Positions 1-7,360 of a stretch of DNA of 21,032 nucleotides are shown piece by piece. Under the pieces are notes generated by a model that was not told where the DNA came from, did no database searches, and was given only the letters and a program-made list of their open reading frames with translations. Position 1 is the first letter of the stretch. Every line of letters starts with the position of its first letter. The stretch comes from a virus, in the IMG/VR virus record IMGVR_UViG_3300033553_000093, positions 1-21,032 of that record. One strand, 5' to 3'. Position numbers and translations under genes: made by a program.

Positions 1-363
1 GACCAGGCCCGTGATTTTAGCTTCTAGATCATAACATTCTCGCGTCTTTTCGTCCAATTTCTCCTGTAGGTACGCCACCAGCTCGCTATTGCCTGCCACC
101 GGTGCTGCTGCGGGCTGTTTTGCCGCCGTTTCCGCCTGACCAAGCAACATTTCGCCCCTGCCCGTGAGTAACCATGTCGGGTTGATGTCTCGACAATTGT
201 TTATAATGATATTGATGATTTCCTCTCCTAAATTGCCATTTCTCTTGAGTTGAGTACCTAAATATCCATTAGACAAACCATTTTCTTTCTCAAATCTTGT
301 GGGTGCTATGCCATTTAATTTCAGATAGTTGTGTATTCTGTGAATAACCTTTTGATCTTCCAT
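1..363 (-). CDS. Phage repressor, HTH type (partial, C-terminus off the left edge)
   Basis: Reading leftwards from ATG at 363, 121 codons stay open to the edge of the window. The product begins MEDQKVIHRIHNYLKLNG and has a helix-turn-helix around residues 18-45 (TRFEKENGLSNGYLGTQLKR), then NPTWLLTGRGEML. That last pattern is typical of Bacteroidota prophage repressors and some host XRE-like regulators. An Ala/Gln-rich linker and a charged, probably coiled-coil stretch follow. The gene is divergent from the early operon, the position of the Mu c repressor, so its likely job is to keep the early promoter silent in the lysogen. Seen: the reading frame and motifs. Inferred: repressor role. The C-terminal end and any cleavage domain cannot be judged. 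Confidence 0.85.
   Translation of the reverse strand, partial: MEDQKVIHRIHNYLKLNGIAPTRFEKENGLSNGYLGTQLKRNGNLGEEIINIIINNCRDINPTWLLTGRGEMLLGQAETAAKQPAAAPVAGNSELVAYLQEKLDEKTRECYDLEAKITGLV
192..205 (-). promoter_or_regulatory. Candidate repressor operator, copy inside repressor gene
   Basis: The inverse of the 14-mer at 395-408 (here GACAATTGTTTATA on the plus strand), 189 bases away and within the repressor coding region. Two identical sites flanking the repressor start would allow looping or a roadblock. A chance match of 14 bases in so short a distance is unlikely but possible, because the site also encodes ordinary codons. Confidence 0.3.
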
Positions 364-389
364 GTAAAAAATAGTTTACATAACGCTTG

Positions 390-418
390 TTTGATATAAA
401 CAATTGTCTATATATTTG
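390..418 (+). promoter_or_regulatory. Early promoter (Bacteroidota type)
   Basis: TTTG at 390-393 and TATATTTG at 411-418 match the -33 TTTG and -7 TAnnTTTG consensus of Bacteroidota sigma factors. The spacing is 17 bases, slightly short. The start of transcription would be near 425, about 40 bases before the first early gene at 464. The palindrome ACAATTGT lies between the two boxes, so a bound repressor would block polymerase. Confidence 0.6.
395..408 (+). promoter_or_regulatory. Candidate repressor operator, copy in promoter
   Basis: The 14-mer TATAAACAATTGTC, whose core ACAATTGT is a perfect 8-base palindrome, lies between the -33 and -7 boxes of the early promoter. Exactly the same 14-mer occurs in inverted orientation at 192-205 inside the repressor gene. 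Operator function is inferred from position and symmetry only. Confidence 0.45.
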
Positions 419-463
419 CAGTGTAATAATTGACGTAGTTATACACATAAACATACAAATAAA

Positions 464-676
464 ATGAAGACAGAAAGCAATCAAGTCGATGCGATTGATC
501 AAAAAGAATTAGTTGCAATCCCAAAACAACCCCCATTCGGCTGGGGACGTGCATTAGCAAAGGAATGCGGTGTTAGTCTTGTCACTGTGACACGGGCTAT
601 TCGCTACAACACCGCGGGTGTAAAGAGCGAATTGGTGCGGGCAAAGTACCGTGAGTTATATATGAACGATAAATAG
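464..676 (+). CDS. Small HTH DNA-binding protein, Cro/Ner-like position
   Basis: This 70-residue protein is the first gene of the early operon. Residues about 27-50 (WGRALAKECGVSLVTVTRAI) form a helix-turn-helix, followed by a basic helix with VRAKYRELY. Its size, its place directly downstream of the early promoter and its divergence from the repressor match Mu Ner or lambda Cro, which turn down repressor and early transcription. The sequence does not resemble Mu Ner closely enough to name it so. Function is inferred from the fold and the position. Confidence 0.7.
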   Translation: MKTESNQVDAIDQKELVAIPKQPPFGWGRALAKECGVSLVTVTRAIRYNTAGVKSELVRAKYRELYMNDK

Positions 677-682
677 GAAGCT

Positions 683-940
683 ATGAACCACTACCTAGTA
701 AAAGTTAATGTCAAGATACATGACAGTAAAGATCTTAAGGCTGACTACAGACCAATTAGGCTTGAAGGATTGTATTCGACAGAGAAAGCAAGGCTGAATA
801 AAGAAGATGCGACGGAATGTGTTAAAGTTGAGACAATAAATAGGCTTATGTCTCAAAAATCGCATAAAGAAGGCTTAAGCTACGAAGTTGATGTTCGTGA
901 ATTTCGCAAACAAACCATTGATTTCTCTTATAAAAACTAA
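683..940 (+). CDS. Hypothetical early protein, 85 aa
   Basis: Starts six bases after the upstream stop and ends four bases before the next start, so it is part of the early operon. The product is charged and soluble, with a predicted beta-rich N-terminus (NHYLVKVNVKIHD) and no membrane segment or cysteine-rich motif. It contains a Lys/Glu-rich middle and ends with VDVREFRKQTIDFSYKN. I do not recognise the family. Support comes from the operon packing and a clean reading frame. Confidence 0.6.
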   Translation: MNHYLVKVNVKIHDSKDLKADYRPIRLEGLYSTEKARLNKEDATECVKVETINRLMSQKSHKEGLSYEVDVREFRKQTIDFSYKN

Positions 941-944
941 AACC

Positions 945-1616
945 ATGGAAAACCACATCATTAAACTTCACAGAGGCGCGACCGCGGTCAGCATACGCCA
1001 GTACTTCGAGGGTATATTATACCTGCAGAGTAAAAACGATACACCGTTCCCGATAGATCTCGATACGGTATGGCAATTGGCATACGAAAGAAAAGATCAT
1101 GCCGTGCGAATATTGAAAGATACATTCATTGAAGGTACTGATTTTCAAACGATCCCCCAAAAATGGGAGGCAGGAAAACACAACAAAACCGTAATCAACA
1201 AATACTATCTCACCGTCCCTGCAATGGAATGGTTCGTTGCGAGACGTGTACCGCAAGTGTTTGAGGTTTACCGATCGGTATTTCACGCATCGGCAAAGAA
1301 AGCATTGCCCAGTGCTGATAGCCAATACCTGAACGGACTCATCGGAAGCCCGTTGGTCGTGAATAATACCAATTACTGGCCTTATAACCTAGTAATGGTA
1401 AGCGCTGGATACAAGCGTTGCCCACATAGGCTGTACCAATTTGCCAATAGGAATATTACAGGTATGAAGCTATTTAGTGATGAGACTCCAATGTTCATCC
1501 GTGAATACGGCAGAGTTTGGGCACGTGCTGAGGTGTTCACCTATTTGGCCAAGCGACGTGATGCGTGGGTGGCACTGAATGATGCGAATAAGGAGTTTAT
1601 CAAGATGTTGGGTTAA
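945..1616 (+). CDS. AntA/AntB-type phage antirepressor-like protein
   Basis: The start chosen is ATG 945 (MENHIIKLHRG), just after the previous stop at 940. An in-frame ATG at 888 lies inside the upstream gene. Residues about 35-115 have the AntA/AntB layout: a helix giving FPIDLDTVWQLAYERKDH, then GTDFQTIPQK, then YYLTVPAMEWFVARR and a helix ending in VYRSVF. The C-terminal 100 residues are a separate domain (YNLVMVSAGYKRCPHRLYQF) I cannot place. Proteins of this kind counter the lysogeny repressor or modulate host regulation in several phages. The N-terminal call is by pattern; the C-terminal domain is unknown. Confidence 0.55.
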   Translation: MENHIIKLHRGATAVSIRQYFEGILYLQSKNDTPFPIDLDTVWQLAYERKDHAVRILKDTFIEGTDFQTIPQKWEAGKHNKTVINKYYLTVPAMEWFVARRVPQVFEVYRSVFHASAKKALPSADSQYLNGLIGSPLVVNNTNYWPYNLVMVSAGYKRCPHRLYQFANRNITGMKLFSDETPMFIREYGRVWARAEVFTYLAKRRDAWVALNDANKEFIKMLG

Positions 1617-1618
1617 TT

Positions 1619-2311
1619 ATGAGACGCCCAATATTGATAGGATTTGAAGAAAGCCAAGCAGTCTGCAAGGCGTTCCGAACTCTTGGATACGAGGCTTATT
1701 CATGTGATATAAAAAAGTGTTCTGGCGGTCATCCAGAATGGCATTTACAAATGGATATTATGGAAGCGATGGAATTGAAAGATTGGTTTTTTATTGGCCT
1801 ACATCCTGAATGCACTACGCTCACCGTTGCCGGCAATCGAACTTATGCATACGGGATGCCGAAACATGAGGAACGATTGAAGCAACTTGATTGGACAATA
1901 GCACTATGGAATAAAGCAATTGCAAATAGTAGCTACACATATCTTGAAAATCCTATGGGTATGCTAAACAGCGATAGACGTATGCCTAAGCCTCAAATTG
2001 TGCAGCCGTTTTATTTCGGCGACCCATTTCAAAAGACAACGTGTATATGGCTTAATAATCTGCCACACCTGTACCATAATGCCACGCCAAATTTATTTGA
2101 CCCGCATGTTACCCATGTCGATAATGGTGAGTTCTACGAATGGATTGACAAAAAAACGGGTAAAAAAAAGAGGCAACCCCTTTGGTATGCCCAGGCTAAA
2201 GGATGCGGAGGAAAGCAATTGATACGAGACTATTCAGAAACACGATCAAAAACATTCCCCGGAATCGCCAACGCAATGGCTAAACAATGGGGCAAATTAA
2301 TCACTGTTTAA
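1619..2311 (+). CDS. DNA cytosine-methyltransferase-like protein
   Basis: A 230-residue protein starting two bases after the upstream stop. It has a nucleotide-binding-like start PILIGFEESQAVCKAF (the SAM-loop position), YSCDIKKCSGGHPEWH, a Pro-Cys-type motif as HPEC (62-65) and ENP at 110-112, matching the order of motifs I, IV and VI of C5-cytosine methyltransferases. A later stretch, FQKTTCIWLNNLPHL, and the tail KTFPGIANAMAKQWG are typical of the short phage version often annotated as DNA cytosine methyltransferase. It is much smaller than a full C5 enzyme and lacks an obvious target-recognition region. It could modify phage DNA against host restriction, or be a related base-modifying enzyme. 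Activity is not shown. Confidence 0.6.
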   Translation: MRRPILIGFEESQAVCKAFRTLGYEAYSCDIKKCSGGHPEWHLQMDIMEAMELKDWFFIGLHPECTTLTVAGNRTYAYGMPKHEERLKQLDWTIALWNKAIANSSYTYLENPMGMLNSDRRMPKPQIVQPFYFGDPFQKTTCIWLNNLPHLYHNATPNLFDPHVTHVDNGEFYEWIDKKTGKKKRQPLWYAQAKGCGGKQLIRDYSETRSKTFPGIANAMAKQWGKLITV

Positions 2312-2322
2312 ATAGCATTGAA

Positions 2323-2493
2323 ATGAAAACACTCATCAAAAAGCTGTTCGGCACACAGCCCGAAGCCATACCGGACGAACCGCCAATTTCAAAAGAAGAA
2401 ACATTGCGGCGCATCAGAGAGCGCAATGTCCTTAGATGGCTTGATGCTTCCAATAAAGAAGCTTATTACCGAAGTATTAACAAACCACTTTAA
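2323..2493 (+). CDS. Hypothetical early protein, 56 aa
   Basis: The start chosen is ATG 2323 (MKTLIKKLFGTQPE), 11 bases after the upstream stop. A longer start at 2287 would overlap the upstream gene. The product has a basic amphipathic N-terminus, a proline-rich linker (PEAIPDEPP) and a charged helix (KEETLRRIRERNVLRWL). It has no recognised family. The frame sits cleanly between two neighbours in the operon, which is the main support. Confidence 0.5.
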   Translation: MKTLIKKLFGTQPEAIPDEPPISKEETLRRIRERNVLRWLDASNKEAYYRSINKPL

Positions 2494-2503
2494 TTATACT
2501 GCC

Positions 2504-2830
2504 ATGAACGATGACTATATACCAGAACAAGTGATAAAAGCGCATAAAGTAGTACGTGAGATGATGGGAGTCCCGTCATTGCCAGCCAAACGACCAAAGC
2601 TTGTCATACACATCGAAATAGACAACAATGATATTGACTCAGCAATATTGGACTTTGACGGGCACGCTATAGATGCAATAGAGGGGCTATTTGTTGCGGG
2701 TATGTATTGCGAATCTTTGATAAGACCCATCATTGCAGCCTCTGCAATGCTTATCGGTGATAATGCTGAGTTGCAGAAATGCTTTGATAAAACAAAAGAA
2801 TACTTCTTATCAACACAAAGCCATGAATAG
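2504..2830 (+). CDS. Hypothetical early protein, 108 aa
   Basis: Start at ATG 2504 (MNDDYIPEQVIKAHKVV), ten bases after the previous stop. An upstream in-frame ATG at 2426 would overlap the previous gene. The protein is acidic, with a helical N-terminus, a beta-like segment (KLVIHIEIDNND) and a helical C-terminal half containing GLFVAGMYCESLIRPIIAAS, which is mildly hydrophobic but not a clear membrane span. Its family is unrecognised. Its last codons overlap the start of the next gene by eight bases, indicating translational coupling. Confidence 0.55.
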   Translation: MNDDYIPEQVIKAHKVVREMMGVPSLPAKRPKLVIHIEIDNNDIDSAILDFDGHAIDAIEGLFVAGMYCESLIRPIIAASAMLIGDNAELQKCFDKTKEYFLSTQSHE

Positions 2831-2975
2831 CGAATCATACCTAGGCTACGATCCTACACCAGACCAAGACGGGACAAAGAAACGGCTCATTTACCTATGC
2901 TTCTTTCTTCTGGGAATGCTGATACATAACCTTCCCGATGCAATGATTGAAATAATACAGATGTTCACCAATTAA
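2823..2975 (+). CDS. Small single-span membrane protein, 50 aa
   Basis: Start at ATG 2823 (MNSESYLGYDPTPDQDG), overlapping the upstream stop by eight bases. The product has a polar N-terminal 25 residues, then RLIYLCFFLLGMLIH, a hydrophobic stretch long enough for one membrane helix, and a short tail. An early membrane microprotein of this kind could act in superinfection exclusion or host takeover, but nothing in the sequence shows which. Function unknown. Confidence 0.5.
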   Translation: MNSESYLGYDPTPDQDGTKKRLIYLCFFLLGMLIHNLPDAMIEIIQMFTN

Positions 2976-2985
2976 ACCAATCGAC

Positions 2986-3153
2986 ATGCTCCTTGAAGTG
3001 AAAAAAATAAACGGATACCTCAATGTCATACAAGACATCTCGGCCGAGCAACTTGCGGTCGCAATGGCGGTGGATGCGAAGCTTGCAAAGCTGATCTCAA
3101 CCGCGCACATGATGCACGTGACGCTTAATCCAGTCAAAGTAACCCAAGCATAA
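2986..3153 (+). CDS. Hypothetical small early protein, 55 aa
   Basis: The frame starts at ATG 2986 and ends with TAA 3151-3153, whose last A is the first base of the transposase ATG. It begins MLLEVKKINGYLNVIQDIS and continues with an Ala/Lys-rich helix ending HVTLNPVKVTQA. It lies ten bases after the previous stop and abuts the next start, which is strong positional support in an operon this tight. The family is unrecognised. It may be a DNA-binding or structural helper of the transposase, but that is speculation. Confidence 0.55.
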   Translation: MLLEVKKINGYLNVIQDISAEQLAVAMAVDAKLAKLISTAHMMHVTLNPVKVTQA

Positions 3154-5129
3154 TGAAAGCCATGCGGTACGAAATGTATAACGGTATGCTCTGCGTAGAG
3201 GGGCTGATGGATGCGGCGGGAGCTGGCGTATATGCCAACCTTTACCGTTCTGGCCTCCGTATCGTTCGCACCGGTGGCCGTGGCCGTACAAGTCTGGCAA
3301 CTTATGACAGCATCCGCGAAGATTGGCGCGAGCGTATTGCCGATGAGCTGGGAGATCCGCGCCAGCAAAGCGGAGACGGCGGGTTTGTATCCATGGTACA
3401 GTTTGATCATGCCGCGCTTACGTTTTACGAGGGGCATATATTGGAAGATGGTCGCGTGATACCTGTCGATACGCAGATACGATATGCCAATAGTGCTTCG
3501 ATACTGAACGCATTGCGTACGCTGGAACTGCAATACATACAGATGGGGCGCGGAGGTGCGGGTTATTTAAGTATTTGCGCCAGCTCTATGCCTTTGCTCA
3601 AAGATATGTATCCGCACACATTGCCCGAAAGTGTCCGCCGCCTGAAACCACGGTATGAGGAATATAAGGCAGATGGGTATGAAACGCTTGTACACGGCAA
3701 TTTCGGCAACATTAATGCTAGAAACATGACTGACAATGTGAAGCGGTTGATCCTGTCTATCAAAGGTATGCCTCAGAAGCCGTACGATGGAACTGTGCTA
3801 GAGATATACCACGAATGGCTGTCTATGGCCTACGACCTATGCGATGCTAAGACTGGCGAGCTGTTTGACCGTGCCGACTTCATGCGCAATGGCAAGCCTG
3901 TTGAGATAAGTCTGTCCACCGTTCGCCGATATACAACAGACTCACTCAATGCGGCTGCCGTGGATCGCAACCTGATGACCTTTCACGATTACAACAGTGC
4001 TCACCGCCCTCACCGACACCGCGACAACAATCTAATGAGCGGATCTTTCATATCGATGGATGATAGGGACTTACCGCGCAAGGCCAAGAACGGCAAGCGC
4101 CCGAAAGCTTACTATGCGTTTGACAGCGGTAGCCGTGCTGTGATAGGATATGCGCACAGCATCGGTAAGGATGCAAATCTATACGAAGAATGTATGCGCA
4201 ACATGTTTCGCACCATTCAGGACAACGGGCTTGCGATGCCGGGCGAGGTGCAAGTAGAAAACCACCTTGTCAAAGAGTATTTCCCGCACTTACGGGCAAT
4301 GTTTCCCTTTGTCCGTGTCTGTGCTCCGACCAATTCGCAGGAAAAATTAGCAGAGCACATGATCAAGCAAAAGAAATACGGGTCTGAAAAGAAATCGCAG
4401 AATAACATTGGCCGTTACAACCTCCGCAATAAGGCAAACGTGCTGAATGTTGAGCGGATAAATGATGAGGACATCGAAAAGATGTATGATTATGATGAAC
4501 TCATAGCTGACGACATCCAGACTATACACGATCACAACCATACACCGATGAAGAAATTCGGCGGGCGTACTCGCTGGCAAAAGTTCATTGATGACCAAAA
4601 CCCTGCATTGAAACCTTTCGAACGCCATACGGCCGCCTTCTGGTTTGGGAAAAAGAGCGATGATAAAGTAAATGTCTATCGCAACCAATATGTAAATGTG
4701 GCCAAAGGCAAATACATGCTCCCATCATCGGACGTGATGGCACAGTTGCCAGACGCCAAAGCGATGGCGCACTGGATGCCCGAACCTGACGGATCTGTCG
4801 GCAGTGTGTACCTGTACCGCGATGACCGATATATATGCGAGTGCAAGCGGATAGAAGGGTACAAGACGGCACGGATAGAACGCACGGATAATGATGAAGT
4901 ACTGAAAAAGATACAAGACAAATTCGTCTCGCACTTCGATGCCGATGTGAAGCACCGCAACGAAGATCTATATAAGATCAAAAAACAGCCAATTGTCATA
5001 GCCGAAACGGTACAGACGCCAAAACTACAGCCTGTCATGGCTGTAGTAGAACGACACGACTCGGTTGATGATATGATGGATGATTTCAGCCCAGAGGCTA
5101 TGGCTCGCAGAGCATTAAACGACTGCTAA
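3153..5129 (+). CDS. MuA-like DDE transposase
   Basis: At 658 residues this is almost the length of Mu A (663). It would bind the phage ends and catalyse strand transfer for integration and replicative transposition. The N-terminal 260 residues are helical and DNA-binding. The RNase H-like catalytic core starts near GSFISMDDRDL (D303/D304). The expected second acidic residue is at VQVENHL (E369) and the third at NSQEKLAEHMIKQKK (E401), a D-x65-E-x31-E spacing. Residues about 505-580 (YRNQYVNVAKGKYMLP onwards) look like the Mu beta-barrel domain. The Lys/Glu-rich C-terminus is where MuA contacts MuB. The second position is usually Asp in this superfamily, see findings. Its start overlaps the preceding stop by one base. 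Confidence 0.9.
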   Translation: MKAMRYEMYNGMLCVEGLMDAAGAGVYANLYRSGLRIVRTGGRGRTSLATYDSIREDWRERIADELGDPRQQSGDGGFVSMVQFDHAALTFYEGHILEDGRVIPVDTQIRYANSASILNALRTLELQYIQMGRGGAGYLSICASSMPLLKDMYPHTLPESVRRLKPRYEEYKADGYETLVHGNFGNINARNMTDNVKRLILSIKGMPQKPYDGTVLEIYHEWLSMAYDLCDAKTGELFDRADFMRNGKPVEISLSTVRRYTTDSLNAAAVDRNLMTFHDYNSAHRPHRHRDNNLMSGSFISMDDRDLPRKAKNGKRPKAYYAFDSGSRAVIGYAHSIGKDANLYEECMRNMFRTIQDNGLAMPGEVQVENHLVKEYFPHLRAMFPFVRVCAPTNSQEKLAEHMIKQKKYGSEKKSQNNIGRYNLRNKANVLNVERINDEDIEKMYDYDELIADDIQTIHDHNHTPMKKFGGRTRWQKFIDDQNPALKPFERHTAAFWFGKKSDDKVNVYRNQYVNVAKGKYMLPSSDVMAQLPDAKAMAHWMPEPDGSVGSVYLYRDDRYICECKRIEGYKTARIERTDNDEVLKKIQDKFVSHFDADVKHRNEDLYKIKKQPIVIAETVQTPKLQPVMAVVERHDSVDDMMDDFSPEAMARRALNDC

Positions 5130-5153
5130 TATTCACACACATACACCAATATC

Positions 5154-6041
5154 ATGGAATCAAAAGTTAAAGACAAGATCATCAAAGAAATGCTACGAGA
5201 CCGGAGCAACTTCACGGGTAGCGATGCATCTTACTCCAAAAGCCTCGGCATTAACAGCGCACAGTATAGCCGTATCGTGAACGGTGACACAGAACAGGTA
5301 CTCAGTGATGCAAAGTGGTACAGCATAGCCCGCGCTCTGTCGGTACAGATACATGACCGCCCCGAATGGAAGGTTGCACAGACACCCGTATATACATATA
5401 TCATGTCTCAGCTCGAAATGTGCCAACAGAATAGCATCAGCCTTATGCTGTGTGACCTTGCAGATATAGGCAAAACATTCTCGGCAAAACAGTATGCCAA
5501 AACGCATAAGAATGCGGTATATATAGATTGCTCACAGTGTAAATCAAAGCAAAAATTTGTGAGAACAATAGCAAAAACATTCGGAGTGTCCTATACCGGA
5601 CGCTACAACGATGTATATGAAGATCTTGTCTTTTTTCTGAAATGTCAGAGTATCCCGCCAATCATCATACTCGATGAGTATGGAGACGTCAATCATGAAA
5701 CTTTTCTTGAGTCAAAAGCTCTATGGAATGCCACTGAAGGTATATGCTCATGGTTCATGATGGGAGCCGACGGCCTGAAAGAAAAGATACGTCGCGGGAT
5801 AGATGGCCGTAAGATCGGTTTTACTGAAATGTACCGCCGATATGGAAGCAAGTTTCAGCGGGCGACACCCGAAGCAAGCGACGAACGCGAACGGTTCAAC
5901 GTGGCACAGGCGGCCGCTATCATCCGCGCAAATGTTCCTGAAGGTGTCGATGTTGACATCAACAAGATGATCGCCCGTTGCGGTAATTCTCTCACACGGA
6001 TACACATAGAACTTACCAAACTACAGACATCCAATGGCTAG
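5154..6041 (+). CDS. MuB-like transposition ATPase
   Basis: A 295-residue protein directly downstream of the transposase, matching Mu B, the AAA+ ATPase that selects target DNA and activates the transposase. Residues about 23-50 (SYSKSLGINSAQYSRIVNGD) form a Cro-like HTH, as in MuB. The Walker A region is at 101-108 (DLADIGKT) and Walker B at 170-175 (IIILDE). The Walker A loop begins with Asp rather than the usual Gly/Ala, yet keeps GKT. The tail (NSLTRIHIELTKLQ) corresponds to the C-terminal AAA lid. Its end overlaps the next gene by eight bases. Confidence 0.85.
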   Translation: MESKVKDKIIKEMLRDRSNFTGSDASYSKSLGINSAQYSRIVNGDTEQVLSDAKWYSIARALSVQIHDRPEWKVAQTPVYTYIMSQLEMCQQNSISLMLCDLADIGKTFSAKQYAKTHKNAVYIDCSQCKSKQKFVRTIAKTFGVSYTGRYNDVYEDLVFFLKCQSIPPIIILDEYGDVNHETFLESKALWNATEGICSWFMMGADGLKEKIRRGIDGRKIGFTEMYRRYGSKFQRATPEASDERERFNVAQAAAIIRANVPEGVDVDINKMIARCGNSLTRIHIELTKLQTSNG

Positions 6042-6690
6042 AGCTATATCAATACACCAGCTCATGCATACAAAGTATGACATGGTGAAGCTAGACGGTG
6101 ATTGGGCTGATCTGCTAGGCGATCAGATAGAACTGAAGGGAGGCATATTCATTTGGGGAGATTCAGGATTCGGAAAAACTCGTTTCTCGCTTAAACTAGC
6201 AAAATATCTGTCACAGTTCGAGCGGGTGCTGTACAACAGTATGGAGGAGGGTAATAGTGCTACACAGCAGATCGCATGGCAGGATGCTCAGATGGTCGAT
6301 GCGAGAGGCCGTGTTCATCTTCTGGACAATGAACCGATCTCTGAACTTCGCATAAGACTATCAAAGAGACAAAGCCCCCGGATATGTTTCATAGATTCAT
6401 TCCAGTACTCAGGTCTATCGTTTGAGGCATGGAAGAAACTGAAAGACGCTAACCGAGATAAGCTGTTCGTATTCCTCAGCCACGCAGAGGGGCGTAAGCC
6501 ACAAGGTCGCACGGCGAACCGTGTCCGGTACGATTGCGGGATTAAGATATTTATCAATGGTTTTGTCGCATATCCACGAAGCCGTTACGGAGGAAATAAG
6601 CCTATGGTACTGTGGGAGGAAGGCGCAAGGCGTTGCCATGGAGATGCTGAAATAGATAGATTGATGGAATATGGCAGAGAACAAGAATAG
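6034..6690 (+). CDS. RecA/RadA-superfamily P-loop ATPase
   Basis: A second ATPase, eight bases overlapped with the MuB-like gene. Walker A GDSGFGKT is at 42-49. YNSMEEG (67-73) corresponds to the acidic strand of RecA/DnaB-type ATPases, where the Glu is catalytic. Walker B is RICFIDS (D121), and FVFLSHAEG follows like the sensor segment of RadA. The end ANRVRYDCGIKIF with SRYGG resembles the RadA/DnaB core. It is too short for a helicase with a DNA-binding domain. It may load or remodel the transposition or replication complex. The Mu genome has no obvious equivalent. Family call is by motif order; role is unknown. Confidence 0.7.
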   Translation: MARAISIHQLMHTKYDMVKLDGDWADLLGDQIELKGGIFIWGDSGFGKTRFSLKLAKYLSQFERVLYNSMEEGNSATQQIAWQDAQMVDARGRVHLLDNEPISELRIRLSKRQSPRICFIDSFQYSGLSFEAWKKLKDANRDKLFVFLSHAEGRKPQGRTANRVRYDCGIKIFINGFVAYPRSRYGGNKPMVLWEEGARRCHGDAEIDRLMEYGREQE

Positions 6691-6916
6691 AATAGCGCGG
6701 GCTCTGCTAGTACTGGCAATAGTAGATGAACATTATGAACCGGGGAGACAGGACAGAAGCAAAACATGGATATGGCGCAACATTGTAAGAAAACAGCACC
6801 CAATGAGCCGTGTAACCTATTTCAGGCTACTGACACTCGCAGCCAAACACAAACCAGTAGTGAAAGGACGCCCCAAAGGCAGTAAAAACAAACCAAATAC
6901 CACGCAATATGAATGA
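6671..6916 (+). CDS. Small HTH protein with AT-hook-like tail
   Basis: Starts 20 bases inside the end of the ATPase gene, so it is translationally coupled to it. The 81-residue product has a helical centre ending MSRVTYFRLLTLAA, the shape of a helix-turn-helix recognition helix. Its C-terminus KGRPKGSKNKP has the GRP core of an AT-hook. A DNA-binding regulator or a partner of the ATPase is likely. No named family is recognised. Confidence 0.6.
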   Translation: MAENKNRIARALLVLAIVDEHYEPGRQDRSKTWIWRNIVRKQHPMSRVTYFRLLTLAAKHKPVVKGRPKGSKNKPNTTQYE

Positions 6917-7358
6917 CTTCAAACAATTTTTCGCCATCACAAAAGCACTCGGCATGGATGACGAAACACGTAAGGCCCTGGTTGAGCAATTCAGCGAAGG
7001 GCTGACGGACAGCCTTAAAGAAATGGGCGCAAAGTATCCATCTGCCTACAGCAACATGATGATAAACCTCCGATCACAGCAATCTAAGGAGAAAGCTACG
7101 AAAAGCGATATTGCTCAGTGGCGAAGTAGATGTTTCGCCGCTATTGGTGCATGGCTTGATCGTACGGGTTGCACACCTGAAAAACGAATAGAATACATCA
7201 AGTCGGTTGCTTGTCGCGCAGCGGGAAAAGAAGATAAGGCATTCAGCGATTTAAGTATTCCCCAATTAATAGCCGTTTACAATTCATTCTGTCGCCAGAA
7301 TGAAACGGCAGAAAGGGCAGCGCAACTTAAAGGAGTAATCAACCCTTCAAAAAACTAG
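6909..7358 (+). CDS. Mu gp16-like early protein (DUF1018-like)
   Basis: A 149-residue protein overlapping the upstream gene by eight bases. The C-terminal half carries the pattern DIAQWRSRCFAAIGAWL followed by EYIKSVACRAAG and a final helix IPQLIAVYNSFC. That matches the layout of DUF1018 (Mu gp16-like) proteins, which sit between the early ATPases and the late-regulation genes in Mu-like phages. The biochemical role of the family is unknown. The similarity is pattern-based and would need a profile search to confirm. Confidence 0.5.
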   Translation: MNDFKQFFAITKALGMDDETRKALVEQFSEGLTDSLKEMGAKYPSAYSNMMINLRSQQSKEKATKSDIAQWRSRCFAAIGAWLDRTGCTPEKRIEYIKSVACRAAGKEDKAFSDLSIPQLIAVYNSFCRQNETAERAAQLKGVINPSKN

Positions 7359-7360
7359 AT

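Noticed and set aside
290-502. A 70-residue open frame on the minus strand across the control region
   Set aside because: It crosses the early promoter and the start of the Cro-like gene and overlaps the repressor gene in another frame. Its composition is that of non-coding AT-rich DNA.
2895-3533. A 212-residue minus-strand open frame over the transposase start
   Set aside because: It lies opposite the transposase and two small genes, has a Cys/Ser/Thr/Ile-rich shadow composition and no recognisable motif.
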